Origin: Rhizobium leguminosarum
GTDB taxonomy: Bacteria; Pseudomonadota; Alphaproteobacteria; Rhizobiales; Rhizobiaceae
Direction: 5' to 3'
DNA length: 64,000 nt
Assembly: GCF_004123835.1 (NCBI RefSeq)
Contig: NZ_MZMU01000010.1
Location: 431,498 to 495,497, forward strand
Of this stretch, positions 54,180 through 63,424 are shown piece by piece. The translations under genes were made by a program, and so were the position numbers. Position 1 is the first letter of the stretch. Each line of letters opens with the position of its first letter. The notes below the pieces were generated by a model. It searched no databases, had not been told where the DNA came from, and worked only from the letters and a program-made list of their open reading frames with translations.

Positions 54180-55115
54180 ATGACCATTTCCGCCGATACG
54201 CTCGACATGCGTCGCGACCGCAGGCCATGGCTGCGTCGCGTTGCCGATGCTTCGGAGCCCTATCTCTACAGCGCGCCGTCGCTGATCCTGATCATCGCGG
54301 TGATGCTGGTGCCGCTGACCGTCGGGATTTCCTACGCCTTCCGCGATATCCAGCTGCTCAATCCGTTTTCCGGTGGCTTCATCGGGCTCAATCATTTCCG
54401 CGAGCTTGCCGGCGATGCCGCCTTTTACGGGGCGTTGCGGAACACGCTCTGGTGGACGGGCGCCTCCGTCGTCCTGCAGTTCGTCTTCGGGCTGATCCTG
54501 GCGCTGCTGCTCGACAAGCCGTTCAAGGGCCGGGCAATCGCGCAGGCGCTGGTCTTCCTGCCCTGGGCCGTGCCGTCTTTCCTCGCCGGCCTCAACTGGG
54601 CCTGGTTGTTCAATCCGGTCATCGGGCCAATCCCGCATTGGCTCTTCGCCCTCGGGCTGATGCATGAGCCGGGCAATATCCTGTCCGATCCCAACTATGC
54701 GATGTGGGGGCCGATCGTCGCCAATGTCTGGTGGGGCATTCCCTTCTTCGCCATCACGCTGCTTGCCGCGCTGCAGGCGATCCCGCGCGATCTCTATGAG
54801 GCGGCGTCGATCGACGGCGCCGGCTGGTTCCAGCGCTTCCGCTCGATCACCCTGCCGTTTTTGGCGCCAACGATCGCCATCACCGTGCTGCTGCGCACCG
54901 TGTGGATTTCCAATTTCGCCGATCTCATCGTCGTCATGACCAATGGCGGTCCGGCCGACCGGACGCAGATCGTCGCCAGCTACATCTTCACGACAGCCTT
55001 CAGGCGGCTCGATTTCGGTTATGCCTCGGCGATCGCGCTGGTGCTGCTCGTACTGCTGTTGGCCTATTCGATGCTGATCATCCTGCTCCGGCAGACGTTG
55101 CTGAACAAGGATTGA
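54180..55115 (+). CDS. ABC transporter permease, MalF-like
   Basis: A 311-residue inner-membrane permease with six spans. The N-terminal cytoplasmic tail precedes APSLILIIAVMLVPLTVGI. The coupling loop EAASIDGAGWFQRFRSITLP matches the EAA motif of sugar-transport permeases. It is followed after 4 bases by the second permease gene. No ribosome site is strong; GCAGACCG precedes the ATG at 54180. Confidence 0.9.
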   Translation: MTISADTLDMRRDRRPWLRRVADASEPYLYSAPSLILIIAVMLVPLTVGISYAFRDIQLLNPFSGGFIGLNHFRELAGDAAFYGALRNTLWWTGASVVLQFVFGLILALLLDKPFKGRAIAQALVFLPWAVPSFLAGLNWAWLFNPVIGPIPHWLFALGLMHEPGNILSDPNYAMWGPIVANVWWGIPFFAITLLAALQAIPRDLYEAASIDGAGWFQRFRSITLPFLAPTIAITVLLRTVWISNFADLIVVMTNGGPADRTQIVASYIFTTAFRRLDFGYASAIALVLLVLLLAYSMLIILLRQTLLNKD

Positions 55116-55119
55116 GATC

Positions 55120-55950
55120 ATGAAACGATCCGTCATTCCCACCATCGCACACCGTCTGGCGATCCTCTGCTACATCGCCTTCGCGCTCTTTCCGCTGTTC
55201 TGGCTGCTCAAGGTGTCGGTGACGCCGAACGATCTGCTCTATAGCGAGGGCGTGCGCATGTGGCCGTCGCGCACGACATGGGATCACTATGCTTTCGTGC
55301 TGCGGCACAGCGCCTTTCCGACCTTCTTCAAGAACAGCCTGATCGTCTCGGCCTCGACGGCCGTCACCGTGACGATCTGCGCCTCGCTGTCCGGTTACGC
55401 GCTGTCGCGCTTCAATTTCCGGGCAAAATACTGGATCGTCGCCCTGATGCTGCTGACCCAGATGTTTCCGCTGGTGATGTTGGTGGCGCCGATCTTCAAG
55501 ATCCTGTCACCCTTACATCTGACCAACAGCCTGACCGGGCTCGTCATCGTCTACACCGCCTTCAATGTGCCTTTCGCCACCTTCCTGATGCAGTCCTTCT
55601 TCGACGGCATCCCGAGGGATCTCGAAGAGGCGGCGAAGATTGACGGGGCGACGCAGTTCACGGCGTTTCGCCAGATCATCCTGCCGCTGACGCTGCCGGG
55701 CATCGCCGCCACACTCGGCTTCGTCTTCACTGCCGCCTGGAGCGAGCTGCTCTTCGCGCTGATGCTGATCAACGGCAATGACGCGGCGACCTTCCCGGTC
55801 GGCCTTCTCACCTTCGTTTCGAAATTCTCGGTGGATTTCGGGCAGATGATGGCGGCGGGCGTCATGGCGCTCATTCCGGCCGGCCTCTTCTTCCTGCTCA
55901 TCCAGCGCTATCTCGTCCAGGGCCTGACAGCCGGCGCGGTCAAGGGTTAA
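55120..55950 (+). CDS. ABC transporter permease, MalG-like
   Basis: A 276-residue permease. It opens with the long basic N-terminus and first span LAILCYIAFALFPLFWLLKVS. The EAA coupling loop is DLEEAAKIDGATQFTAFRQIILP. The last spans end in FLLIQRYLVQGLTAGAVKG, a typical MalG C-terminus. The next gene starts 4 bases after its stop. Confidence 0.9.
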   Translation: MKRSVIPTIAHRLAILCYIAFALFPLFWLLKVSVTPNDLLYSEGVRMWPSRTTWDHYAFVLRHSAFPTFFKNSLIVSASTAVTVTICASLSGYALSRFNFRAKYWIVALMLLTQMFPLVMLVAPIFKILSPLHLTNSLTGLVIVYTAFNVPFATFLMQSFFDGIPRDLEEAAKIDGATQFTAFRQIILPLTLPGIAATLGFVFTAAWSELLFALMLINGNDAATFPVGLLTFVSKFSVDFGQMMAAGVMALIPAGLFFLLIQRYLVQGLTAGAVKG

Positions 55951-55954
55951 ACAA

Positions 55955-57013
55955 ATGGCATCGATCGATATCCGGAATATCCACAAAGCCTATGGCCATG
56001 TGCAGGTGCTGCACGGCGTCAACCTGGAAATCCAGGACGGCGAATTCGTCGTGCTCGTCGGTCCGTCCGGCTGCGGCAAGTCCACGCTGCTGCGGATGAT
56101 CGCCGGGCTGGAGGAGGTCACCGGTGGCGAAATCCGCATCGCCGGCAATAGGGTGAACGAGCTGCATCCCAAGGATCGCGACATCGCCATGGTGTTCCAG
56201 TCCTATGCGCTTTACCCGCATATGAACGTCGCCGGCAATATGAGCTACAGCCTCAGGCTTCGGAAGGTGGCGAAGGAGAAGATTGCAAGCGCGGTCGCCG
56301 CGGCGGCCGCCAAGCTCGGCCTCGATCCGCTGCTCGAACGCAGGCCGAAGGCGCTTTCCGGCGGCCAGCGCCAGCGCGTCGCCATGGGCCGCGCCATCGT
56401 GCGCCAGCCGAAGGCCTTCCTGTTCGACGAACCGCTGTCCAACCTCGATGCGCGCCTGCGCGAACAGATGCGCGCCGAAATCAAGAAACTGCATGGCGAC
56501 CTGAAGGCGACCTCGATCTACGTGACCCACGACCAGATCGAGGCAATGACGCTGGCGGACCGGATCGTTGCCATGCATGGCGGGGTGGTCCAGCAGGTCG
56601 GCAGTCCCCTGGAACTTTACGACCGCCCCGCCAATCTCTTTGTTGCCGGCTTCATCGGCTCGCCGGGGATGAATTTCCTCGAGGCCAGCTATGATGCAGG
56701 CGGCGTGAAGCTGAAGGACGGCACGATCGTGCCGCTTGCAAAACCTTTGCCGCTTTCAGACGGCGCAAAGGTGACGCTCGGCATCCGGCCGGAGCATGTG
56801 CTGATGAGCGACAGCGGGGCGGGGCTTGCCGCGGATGTGGAACTCGTCGAACCGACAGGCTTCGGCATCATCCTCCACCTTGCCCTGCATGGTCTGCCGT
56901 TCAAGATCTTCACGCTGAACCGCGAAGCGCTGAAGGCAGGCCCGAAGGTCAATGTGGCCTTCCCACCCCAGTATCTGCACGTGTTCGACGGCGAAGGAAA
57001 ACGCGTCGACTGA
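55955..57013 (+). CDS. ABC transporter ATP-binding protein, MalK/UgpC type
   Basis: A 352-residue sugar-type ABC ATPase. Walker A GPSGCGKST, Q-loop VFQSYALYPHM, signature ALSGGQRQRVAMGRA, Walker B LFDEPLSNLD, H-loop YVTHD. The C-terminal regulatory (TOBE-like) domain covers about residues 235-350 with GIRPEHVLMSDSG. It completes the importer. Confidence 0.93.
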   Translation: MASIDIRNIHKAYGHVQVLHGVNLEIQDGEFVVLVGPSGCGKSTLLRMIAGLEEVTGGEIRIAGNRVNELHPKDRDIAMVFQSYALYPHMNVAGNMSYSLRLRKVAKEKIASAVAAAAAKLGLDPLLERRPKALSGGQRQRVAMGRAIVRQPKAFLFDEPLSNLDARLREQMRAEIKKLHGDLKATSIYVTHDQIEAMTLADRIVAMHGGVVQQVGSPLELYDRPANLFVAGFIGSPGMNFLEASYDAGGVKLKDGTIVPLAKPLPLSDGAKVTLGIRPEHVLMSDSGAGLAADVELVEPTGFGIILHLALHGLPFKIFTLNREALKAGPKVNVAFPPQYLHVFDGEGKRVD

Positions 57014-57083
57014 GCCACTGGGCCGGTGGCCCGTTGCTGTCGGTTTTGGCATACTGTCTTCGGCGGGGGCGGGGAGGCAGAAC

Positions 57084-57836
57084 ATGCTTGTTGCACAGAT
57101 ATCCGATATCCATGCGAGGCCGGACCTTTCGTCGCTCCGGACGCTGGAGCGGGCGATAGGCTGGCTGAGGACGTTCCGCCCGGATGCGCTTGTTGTCACC
57201 GGAGATCTGGTGGACGACGGATGGCGGCAAGGCTATCGCCTGGTCGCCGAAAGCCTGCGGTCGCTGGACTGCCCTGTCCACCTGTTGCCGGGCAACGGTG
57301 ATGATCTGCAATTGATGCGCTCCGAACTTGCCGCCGTCGACCCATGGATCAGTGCGACCGGACCGATGCATTTCCGGGCAGCCATCGATGGGCTGACCCT
57401 CTTCGGTGTCGATGTGACCGTCGCCGGTCAGAGCTACGGCGACGTCCTGCCGCATCTGCCGTGGCTGATGAGCGCGCTTGCCGACGTGACGGCGCCCGCC
57501 CTTCTGTTCATGCATCAACCGCCATTCAGGATCGGCATCGAGGTGCTGGACCAGGTCGGATGCAGGAACAGCACTGCGCTTCTCAGCACTTTGGAGGCGA
57601 TGGACAGGCTGCCGCTGGCGATTCTCTGCGGCCATGTTCACCGACCCGCATTTGGTCGCCTGGGGTCGATCCCTGTCCAGACCTGCGGCTCCCTCTGCCC
57701 GCCCAATCCGCTTCTGCTGGAAGGTCGGGCCGATCTTCCGGTGATCGACGCTCCATCCCTGCTCGTGCATGAGGTCAGTGACGTCCGGCTGGTTTCGCAT
57801 GTGGTATCGATTCCGGCATCCGACAGGAGCGCATGA
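57084..57836 (+). CDS. Calcineurin-like metallophosphoesterase with altered GNH motif
   Basis: A 250-residue dinuclear-metal phosphoesterase related to class III cyclic nucleotide phosphodiesterases (CpdA) and other small-molecule enzymes. Metal motifs: AQISDIHARP, VVTGDLVDDG, LFMHQPPF and CGHVHRPAFG. The usual GNH(D/E) reads LLPGNGDD, i.e. the histidine is glycine, so the proton-donating residue is missing or supplied from elsewhere. The ATG at 57084 has GGGGAGG upstream. It follows the ABC ATPase gene by 70 bases and may be the last gene of that operon. Its substrate is unknown. Confidence 0.85.
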   Translation: MLVAQISDIHARPDLSSLRTLERAIGWLRTFRPDALVVTGDLVDDGWRQGYRLVAESLRSLDCPVHLLPGNGDDLQLMRSELAAVDPWISATGPMHFRAAIDGLTLFGVDVTVAGQSYGDVLPHLPWLMSALADVTAPALLFMHQPPFRIGIEVLDQVGCRNSTALLSTLEAMDRLPLAILCGHVHRPAFGRLGSIPVQTCGSLCPPNPLLLEGRADLPVIDAPSLLVHEVSDVRLVSHVVSIPASDRSA

Positions 57837-57941
57837 AACGGATTGAACGGGTCATTCCTCACGTGCTGCGAGCGGAAAAATCTTTTGCCGCATCGCCCAG
57901 GAGGGCTATATCGTCCGTGTGATCTTGCTGGATTGGATGCC

Positions 57942-59174
57942 ATGACCGACACTGTTCTCGACCGCTTTCTCCGTTATGTCGTTATCGACACGCAATCCGA
58001 CCCTGCCTCGTCGACGCAACCGACCACCGGCAAGCAGAAGGATCTCGGCCGGGTTCTGGTCGACGAACTGCTGAACATCGGTCTTGCGGACGCGCATCTC
58101 GATGAACACGGCTATGTCTACGCGACCATTCCGGCAAATAGCGACAAGACGGTGCCGGTCATCTGTTTCTGCTCGCACATGGATACGGCACCCGATTTCA
58201 GCGGCACCGATGTCAAGCCGCAGATCGTCAGGAACTATGCCGGCGGGGATATCAAGCTTGCCGGCGACACGGGCCGGGTGATCCGGGTCAGCGATCATCC
58301 CGAGCTGAAGAACCAGATCGGCAACGACATCGTCACGACCGATGGAACGACATTGCTCGGCGCCGACGACAAGGCCGGACTGGCCGAAATCATGACCGCG
58401 GCTCAGATGCTCGTCGGCAATCCCGATATCAGGCACGGGACGATCAAGATCCTGTTCACGCCCGACGAGGAAGTCGGGCGCGGCGTCAACAAGGTCGACC
58501 TGAAGAAACTCGGTGCCGACTTCGCCTATACGATGGACGGCGAGACGGCCGGCCATATCGAGGATGAGACCTTCTCGGCCGACGGCGTCGAGATCAGCAT
58601 ATCAGGCGTGGCGATCCATCCCGGTTTCGCCAAGGACCGCATGGAAAACGCCATCAAGATCGCCGGCGCCATCATCGACCGGCTGCCGAGGGATCTTGCC
58701 CCCGAGACCACGGAAGGTCGGCAGGGTTTCATCCATCCGACCGGCGTGACCGGCTCGATGGAGAAGGCGTTGCTGAGCTTCATCATCCGTGACTTTACCG
58801 ACAAGGGGCTCACGGAAAAGGAAACGATGCTCGAAGGCATCGTCAAGGACGTGATATCAGCCTATCCCGGCTCGACCTATCATTTCCAGGTGAAGGAACA
58901 GTATCGCAATATGAAGGTGGTGCTCGATCGTCACCCGGAGATCGTCGAGAACGCTATCGAGGCGGTGCGCCGGGCCGGCATGACGCCGGTGCGCGGCAGC
59001 ATCCGCGGCGGCACGGATGGCTCGCGCCTTTCCTTCATGGGACTGCCGTGCCCGAACATTTTCGCCGGCGGCCATGCTTTCCACTCGCCGCTCGAATGGG
59101 TGAGCCGCCAGGACATGGAAAAGGCAGTCCGCACGATCATAGAACTTGCAAAGGTCTGGGAAGAGCGCGCTTAG
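57942..59174 (+). CDS. pepT: Peptidase T (tripeptide aminopeptidase)
   Basis: A 410-residue M20 metallopeptidase that removes the N-terminal residue of tripeptides. Zinc-site motifs: FCSHMDTAPDFSG, LGADDKAGLAEIM (bridging aspartate), FTPDEEVGRGVNK (catalytic glutamate) and AGGHAFHSPLEW near the C-terminus. Length is normal. I chose the ATG at 57942, where family similarity begins (MTDTVLDRFLRYVVIDTQS); the region between the phosphoesterase gene and here may hold a promoter. Confidence 0.93.
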   Translation: MTDTVLDRFLRYVVIDTQSDPASSTQPTTGKQKDLGRVLVDELLNIGLADAHLDEHGYVYATIPANSDKTVPVICFCSHMDTAPDFSGTDVKPQIVRNYAGGDIKLAGDTGRVIRVSDHPELKNQIGNDIVTTDGTTLLGADDKAGLAEIMTAAQMLVGNPDIRHGTIKILFTPDEEVGRGVNKVDLKKLGADFAYTMDGETAGHIEDETFSADGVEISISGVAIHPGFAKDRMENAIKIAGAIIDRLPRDLAPETTEGRQGFIHPTGVTGSMEKALLSFIIRDFTDKGLTEKETMLEGIVKDVISAYPGSTYHFQVKEQYRNMKVVLDRHPEIVENAIEAVRRAGMTPVRGSIRGGTDGSRLSFMGLPCPNIFAGGHAFHSPLEWVSRQDMEKAVRTIIELAKVWEERA

Positions 59175-59233
59175 AGCGGTTCATGTTTTGACTGAAGCGA
59201 AATGCCGCCGGCCCTTGTGGCAAGGAATGGAAT

Positions 59234-61957
59234 TTATTCCACCCTCGCCGAGACCGGTTCGCTGATCCAGTGACCTTGTTTGCCGCTATCCAATATGATG
59301 TTGCTCAATTCCGGCTGAAGACTTGGCGCATCGACGTGCTGGAGCCGGAGCAGTTCGGCGATATTCTCCGACGGAAGAGGTTTGCTGAACAGGAAGCCCT
59401 GGATTTCATCGCATGCATTCTGAGTGAGAAATGCATTCTGTTCCATCGTCTCGACCCCTTCGGCAACGATCGTCAATCCGAGCGCTTTGCCCATGGCGAT
59501 GATCGCTTGGGCAATGGCTTTGTCCTCGGAGCCGTGCGGCAGATCGCGAACGAAGGACCGGTCGATCTTGATGGTGTCGATCGGGAACTGCTTCAGCAAC
59601 GACATCGACGAATAGCCGGTGCCGAAGTCATCGATCGCAAGCCGGACACCGCGGCTCTGAATGGAATCAAGCAATTGAATTGCCCGGTCCACATTGAGCA
59701 TGACCATGCTTTCGGTGATCTCGATCTGGAGAAGATTGGGATTCATTCCGGTGGCGGCAAGCACATCATCGATGTCCCGCAACAGATTTTCATCGAGGAA
59801 TTGCCGTGGCGAGACGTTGACTGCCATGGAAAGTGGGGGAAGCCCTTCGCGCTGCCATGCCACATTCTGCGCACAAGCTGTTTTTAAGACCCAGCGGCCG
59901 ATCGCGACGATCAAACCGGTCTCCTCGGCGAGCGGTATGAACCGCATGGGCGGAAGCATTCCAAGTTCCGGATGGTTCCAGCGCAGCAGAGCCTCCACGC
60001 CCGCTATGCGCCCGGTCACGACATCAAGCTTTGGCTGGTAGTGAAGGCAGAGCTGGTTTCGGTCGAGAGCGTGACGCAAGCCTGCTTCCAGCATCAGCCG
60101 ATCGACGGATTGCGTTGCGATCTCGGTCGAGAAGAACCGGATGTCGTTCTTGCCTTCCTGTTTGGCAAGATACATCGCAATATCGGCGTTCTTCATCAAT
60201 GTCTGTTCGTTGTCGCCGTCCTCGGGGAACATCGCGATGCCGATACTGGCAGTAACGCCGCATTCGTGTCCGCCGAGATCCATGGTTTTGTCGACCGACG
60301 CAAGCAGATTGCGTGCGATGGTTGCCACTTGTTGGATTTCGGTAATCTCATTGAGGAGAATGACGAACTCGTCGCCACCCAGTCGGGCGACGACATCGCT
60401 CTTGCGCACGCCGCTCCGGAGCCTGCGCGCAACCTCGATCAGCAGGGCATCACCTGCCGCATGACCAAGGGTATCATTGATGATCTTGAACCTGTCGAGA
60501 TCGATGAACAGAACTGCGCATCGCCGATCGTAGCGCCTCGCCTCCTGCATCGAGAAACCCAGCAGCTGGTTGAACATCGCCCGGTTCGGCAGATCGGTCA
60601 GGTTGTCGTGTGTGGCGAGATATTTGATGCGTTCTTCGGCCTTTTCCTTTTCATCGGCGCGGTCGAAACCTTCGAGCGCAAAGGAAACGTTTGCAGCAAG
60701 CCGCTGCAGCAGCTCGACGAACTCCGGCGTGAACGTTCCGATCTCGGCGGACAGAAAAAGCAGGACACCTGCCGCGTTGTTTTGGCTGAGCAGGGGCAGG
60801 GCTGCACCCGATTTCGTCCCCGTGCGGCGAACGGCTTCGTGGAAGGCTTGGGATTGAACGTCGGCCAGGTAATCGTTGCTGATGCAGGGACGCTTTGCGC
60901 GGAAGGCTATTCCCGACAATCCTCTTCCCTCGGGATAGGCGTCGGAAGTGGCAATCCTCAGGCCCTTTTGCACCTTGGCGCCGGGACCGGCCACCGCTGC
61001 TATGCGAAGAAACTCGCTTCCCGGTTCTGCCACCGCGATGGTCATCGATGTAAACCTGGCTCCGGCAATTGCCGCCTTGCAGACGAATTCGAAGAGCTGC
61101 TCGCGGGTTTTCGCTCGCATGATCGCTTCGTTGGTTGCGTTAAGTGCGGCGAGCATTCGTGTCAGCCGCTCCTTTGAGATCCTGGCGGCCTCATCTTCAT
61201 CCGCGCGAGCCTTGAGCGTGCTCTGCATGGCCGCCAGCGAGTTCAGAAGACGGCCGAGCTCATCGCGGCGGCGGATGTCGATCTTGTCTGTGAAATTGCC
61301 GGTTGCGACACGTTCCGCGACCCGCATCGCGGCAAAGATCGGTTTGCTCATGGAATAGGCAAAAGCGATCGCAAGCGTCAGCCCTGCCAGTGCCGCGCCT
61401 ATAGCAAGCGTCAGCATGGTGGCACGCGCCGCCGTTGCCTTCGCTTCCGCTTGCATTCGGTAGTCGAAGCCATATGCGGCGACGATCTCCACCAAATCGT
61501 CGAGAGCGGCCACGGTGGCTTCACTTTTCCGGGTGATCGCAAATGGCGCAGGGATAGTGGTCAAACCACCTGTCGGAGGTTTGAGAATTTGCAGTTCCGC
61601 GTTCGACCAGTCGCGAAGCCGGCTTTCGGCCTGCTCCAAGGCGACCGTGACGTCTTTTGTCTTAACCCGCTCGCGAACTATTTGCAGGTTGTCCGTAATA
61701 TTCGCGAGCAGTTTTTCGAACTTTTCGGCAGTTTCCTTCGGCGGAGCCTCGCCAGGCCCTGGCTGCAGAAGAAGGCGGGCTTCGTTCAATGCCGCATGCG
61801 CCGAGCGCGCATAATTGATCCCCATCAGCGGGCCGTCGTAGAGGTCTACGACAAGATCGCCCGTGCTGGATATGCTGCGAATGCCATAGAACGCCAGCCC
61901 ACAGGCAAGGGCGACAACGATACTGAATGCCCCGAAAAATTTGTAGAGAATCGACAT
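59234..61957 (-). CDS. Membrane GGDEF-EAL protein with HAMP and GAF domains
   Basis: A 907-residue c-di-GMP enzyme. Membrane spans at about 5-28 and 190-215 enclose a periplasmic sensor of about 160 residues, followed by a HAMP, a GAF domain (about 290-435), GGDEF (about 450-610) with RLGGDEFVIL intact, and EAL (about 635-890) with VEALLRW and later FGTGYSSMSLL, which is complete. Both activities may be retained. The ATG at 61957 with AGGGGA upstream is preferred over a 26-residue extension. It is the last gene behind the cupredoxin and di-haem peroxidase genes, suggesting that the periplasmic domain senses redox status. Confidence 0.9.
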   Translation of the reverse strand: MSILYKFFGAFSIVVALACGLAFYGIRSISSTGDLVVDLYDGPLMGINYARSAHAALNEARLLLQPGPGEAPPKETAEKFEKLLANITDNLQIVRERVKTKDVTVALEQAESRLRDWSNAELQILKPPTGGLTTIPAPFAITRKSEATVAALDDLVEIVAAYGFDYRMQAEAKATAARATMLTLAIGAALAGLTLAIAFAYSMSKPIFAAMRVAERVATGNFTDKIDIRRRDELGRLLNSLAAMQSTLKARADEDEAARISKERLTRMLAALNATNEAIMRAKTREQLFEFVCKAAIAGARFTSMTIAVAEPGSEFLRIAAVAGPGAKVQKGLRIATSDAYPEGRGLSGIAFRAKRPCISNDYLADVQSQAFHEAVRRTGTKSGAALPLLSQNNAAGVLLFLSAEIGTFTPEFVELLQRLAANVSFALEGFDRADEKEKAEERIKYLATHDNLTDLPNRAMFNQLLGFSMQEARRYDRRCAVLFIDLDRFKIINDTLGHAAGDALLIEVARRLRSGVRKSDVVARLGGDEFVILLNEITEIQQVATIARNLLASVDKTMDLGGHECGVTASIGIAMFPEDGDNEQTLMKNADIAMYLAKQEGKNDIRFFSTEIATQSVDRLMLEAGLRHALDRNQLCLHYQPKLDVVTGRIAGVEALLRWNHPELGMLPPMRFIPLAEETGLIVAIGRWVLKTACAQNVAWQREGLPPLSMAVNVSPRQFLDENLLRDIDDVLAATGMNPNLLQIEITESMVMLNVDRAIQLLDSIQSRGVRLAIDDFGTGYSSMSLLKQFPIDTIKIDRSFVRDLPHGSEDKAIAQAIIAMGKALGLTIVAEGVETMEQNAFLTQNACDEIQGFLFSKPLPSENIAELLRLQHVDAPSLQPELSNIILDSGKQGHWISEPVSARVE

Positions 61958-61986
61958 TACGGTTCCCCTGGGAACAGCCCGCAAGA

Positions 61987-62307
61987 TTAATTTGTGATCT
62001 TCACGGCCATCTTCATCCGCGGATGAATTGCGCATAGCACCTGCACGTCGCCGGCTTCGGTGAAGGTTACATCAGTCGACGTTCCAGGGGCTTGTGATCC
62101 GAGGTTGAATTCGTTTCCGCTGCTGGCCGAGTAGATATTATGGGGAACCGTATCGTCATTCACGAATGTGAGCTTCTCACCTGCCTTTATACTGACGCTG
62201 TCAGAGGAAAACTTGCGGCCCTGCTGATGAATGGTCAAGCTGGCCGCCAGCGCACCCATCGAAAAACCGGTGAGAACTATGAAGGTGATCAAGATCAGCT
62301 GGCGCAT
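61987..62307 (-). CDS. Small periplasmic cupredoxin
   Basis: A 106-residue exported type 1 copper protein. Signal peptide MRQLILITFIVLTGFSMGALA. Copper ligands: histidine in TVPHNIYS, then cysteine, histidine and methionine in VLCAIHPRMKM, the usual C-x3-H-x3-M pattern (C, H, M). It lies between the di-haem peroxidase and c-di-GMP enzyme genes, 29 and 31 bases away. It is a plausible electron donor to the peroxidase. Confidence 0.88.
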   Translation of the reverse strand: MRQLILITFIVLTGFSMGALAASLTIHQQGRKFSSDSVSIKAGEKLTFVNDDTVPHNIYSASSGNEFNLGSQAPGTSTDVTFTEAGDVQVLCAIHPRMKMAVKITN

Positions 62308-62338
62308 GGTATCTTCCTGGTATCCGGGTTGACAGGTT

Positions 62339-63424
62339 TCAGCGAGGCAGGGTCGGCACTGCCGTAGGGCTGAGGTTACTGGTCAAGGTCTTGAGGAAAT
62401 CGATCAGATCGGCTTTTTCCTGCGGCGTAAGGCCGAGCGGCTTCATCAGATCGGAACGGCTTGGCCTGTCGATGCCGCCTTGGGCGTAGTGCTCGACGAC
62501 ATCCTCAAGCGTGGCAAGAGACCCATCGTGCATGTAAGGAGCCCGGCTGGCTATCTCGCGTAGACCCGGCGTCTTGAAGGCATGCTGCATCTTGACGATG
62601 TCGGGCAGGTATTGCCCGCGCCCGATATCGGTGCTGGGAAGGCCGATATCCTGAAAGCCGTCATTGGTGAAGTTCCAGCCCTCGTGACAGGACGAGCACT
62701 GACCTTTTGTGTTGAAGACGACAAAACCGCGCTTCGCCTGTTCGGAGATCGCCTGCTCGTCTCCTTCAACCCAGCTATCGAACGGCGCTTGTTCGGAGAC
62801 GATGGTTCGTTCATAAGCGGCGATCGCTTTTGCAAGCGTGTTGGGGTTCACCCCTTCGCCTGGGAAAGCGTTCTCAAACAGCGACCCGTATGAGGAGATG
62901 GAGTTGAGGCGATCGACAAGACGATCGATCGGCATGTCCATCTCACGGGCGGACTGGATCGGCCCGAGCGCCTGTTCTTCAAGGCTGGCAGCGCGCCCGT
63001 CCCACATGAAAATTGCCCCCCAGGCAGCGTTGACGACAGTGGGCGAGCGGCGGCTTAGCTTCTCCATGCCATGGCCGACGCCCACGGACAGCCCGTCTCC
63101 CCAGCCAAAACCCGGGTTATGGCAGCTGGCGCAGGACTGCGCGGAAGTCGACGAAAGACGTGGGTCAAAATAGAGTTTCTTGCCGAGGGACGCTTTTTCC
63201 GGCGTGTAAGGATTATCCGCAGGAAACAGGATCGAGTCCGGCCGCCGGTACTCGGCTTTCATCGCCTCGATACCGGCAGCGGATTTTGAACTGGTATCGA
63301 TGCGATACGTCTCCCCAACGACAACTGCAGCGAAGCTGGTGCTCGCAGAGCCGGCGACGCCGAGAAGGATCGTCGCTATTGTCGCGCCGAACAGCGTTGT
63401 GCGTCGAAAATGAGGTGCAGGCAT
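62339..63424 (-). CDS. Di-haem cytochrome c peroxidase family protein
   Basis: An exported 361-residue di-haem c-type cytochrome. The signal peptide begins MPAPHFRRTTLFGATIATIL. Haem motifs: CASCH (about 97-101) and CSSCH (about 241-245). LGKKLYFDPRLSSTSAQSCAS and GLREIASRAPYMHDG are typical. I chose ATG 63424, where the signal peptide begins, and GAGGT upstream. It differs in length from the one at 9171 and belongs to a different branch of the family. It probably takes electrons from the cupredoxin. Confidence 0.85.
   Translation of the reverse strand: MPAPHFRRTTLFGATIATILLGVAGSASTSFAAVVVGETYRIDTSSKSAAGIEAMKAEYRRPDSILFPADNPYTPEKASLGKKLYFDPRLSSTSAQSCASCHNPGFGWGDGLSVGVGHGMEKLSRRSPTVVNAAWGAIFMWDGRAASLEEQALGPIQSAREMDMPIDRLVDRLNSISSYGSLFENAFPGEGVNPNTLAKAIAAYERTIVSEQAPFDSWVEGDEQAISEQAKRGFVVFNTKGQCSSCHEGWNFTNDGFQDIGLPSTDIGRGQYLPDIVKMQHAFKTPGLREIASRAPYMHDGSLATLEDVVEHYAQGGIDRPSRSDLMKPLGLTPQEKADLIDFLKTLTSNLSPTAVPTLPR

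Noticed and set aside
61987..62035. Extension of the GGDEF-EAL frame by 26 residues so that it overlaps the cupredoxin gene.
   Set aside because: The ATG at 61957 has a good ribosome site and begins at the first membrane span.
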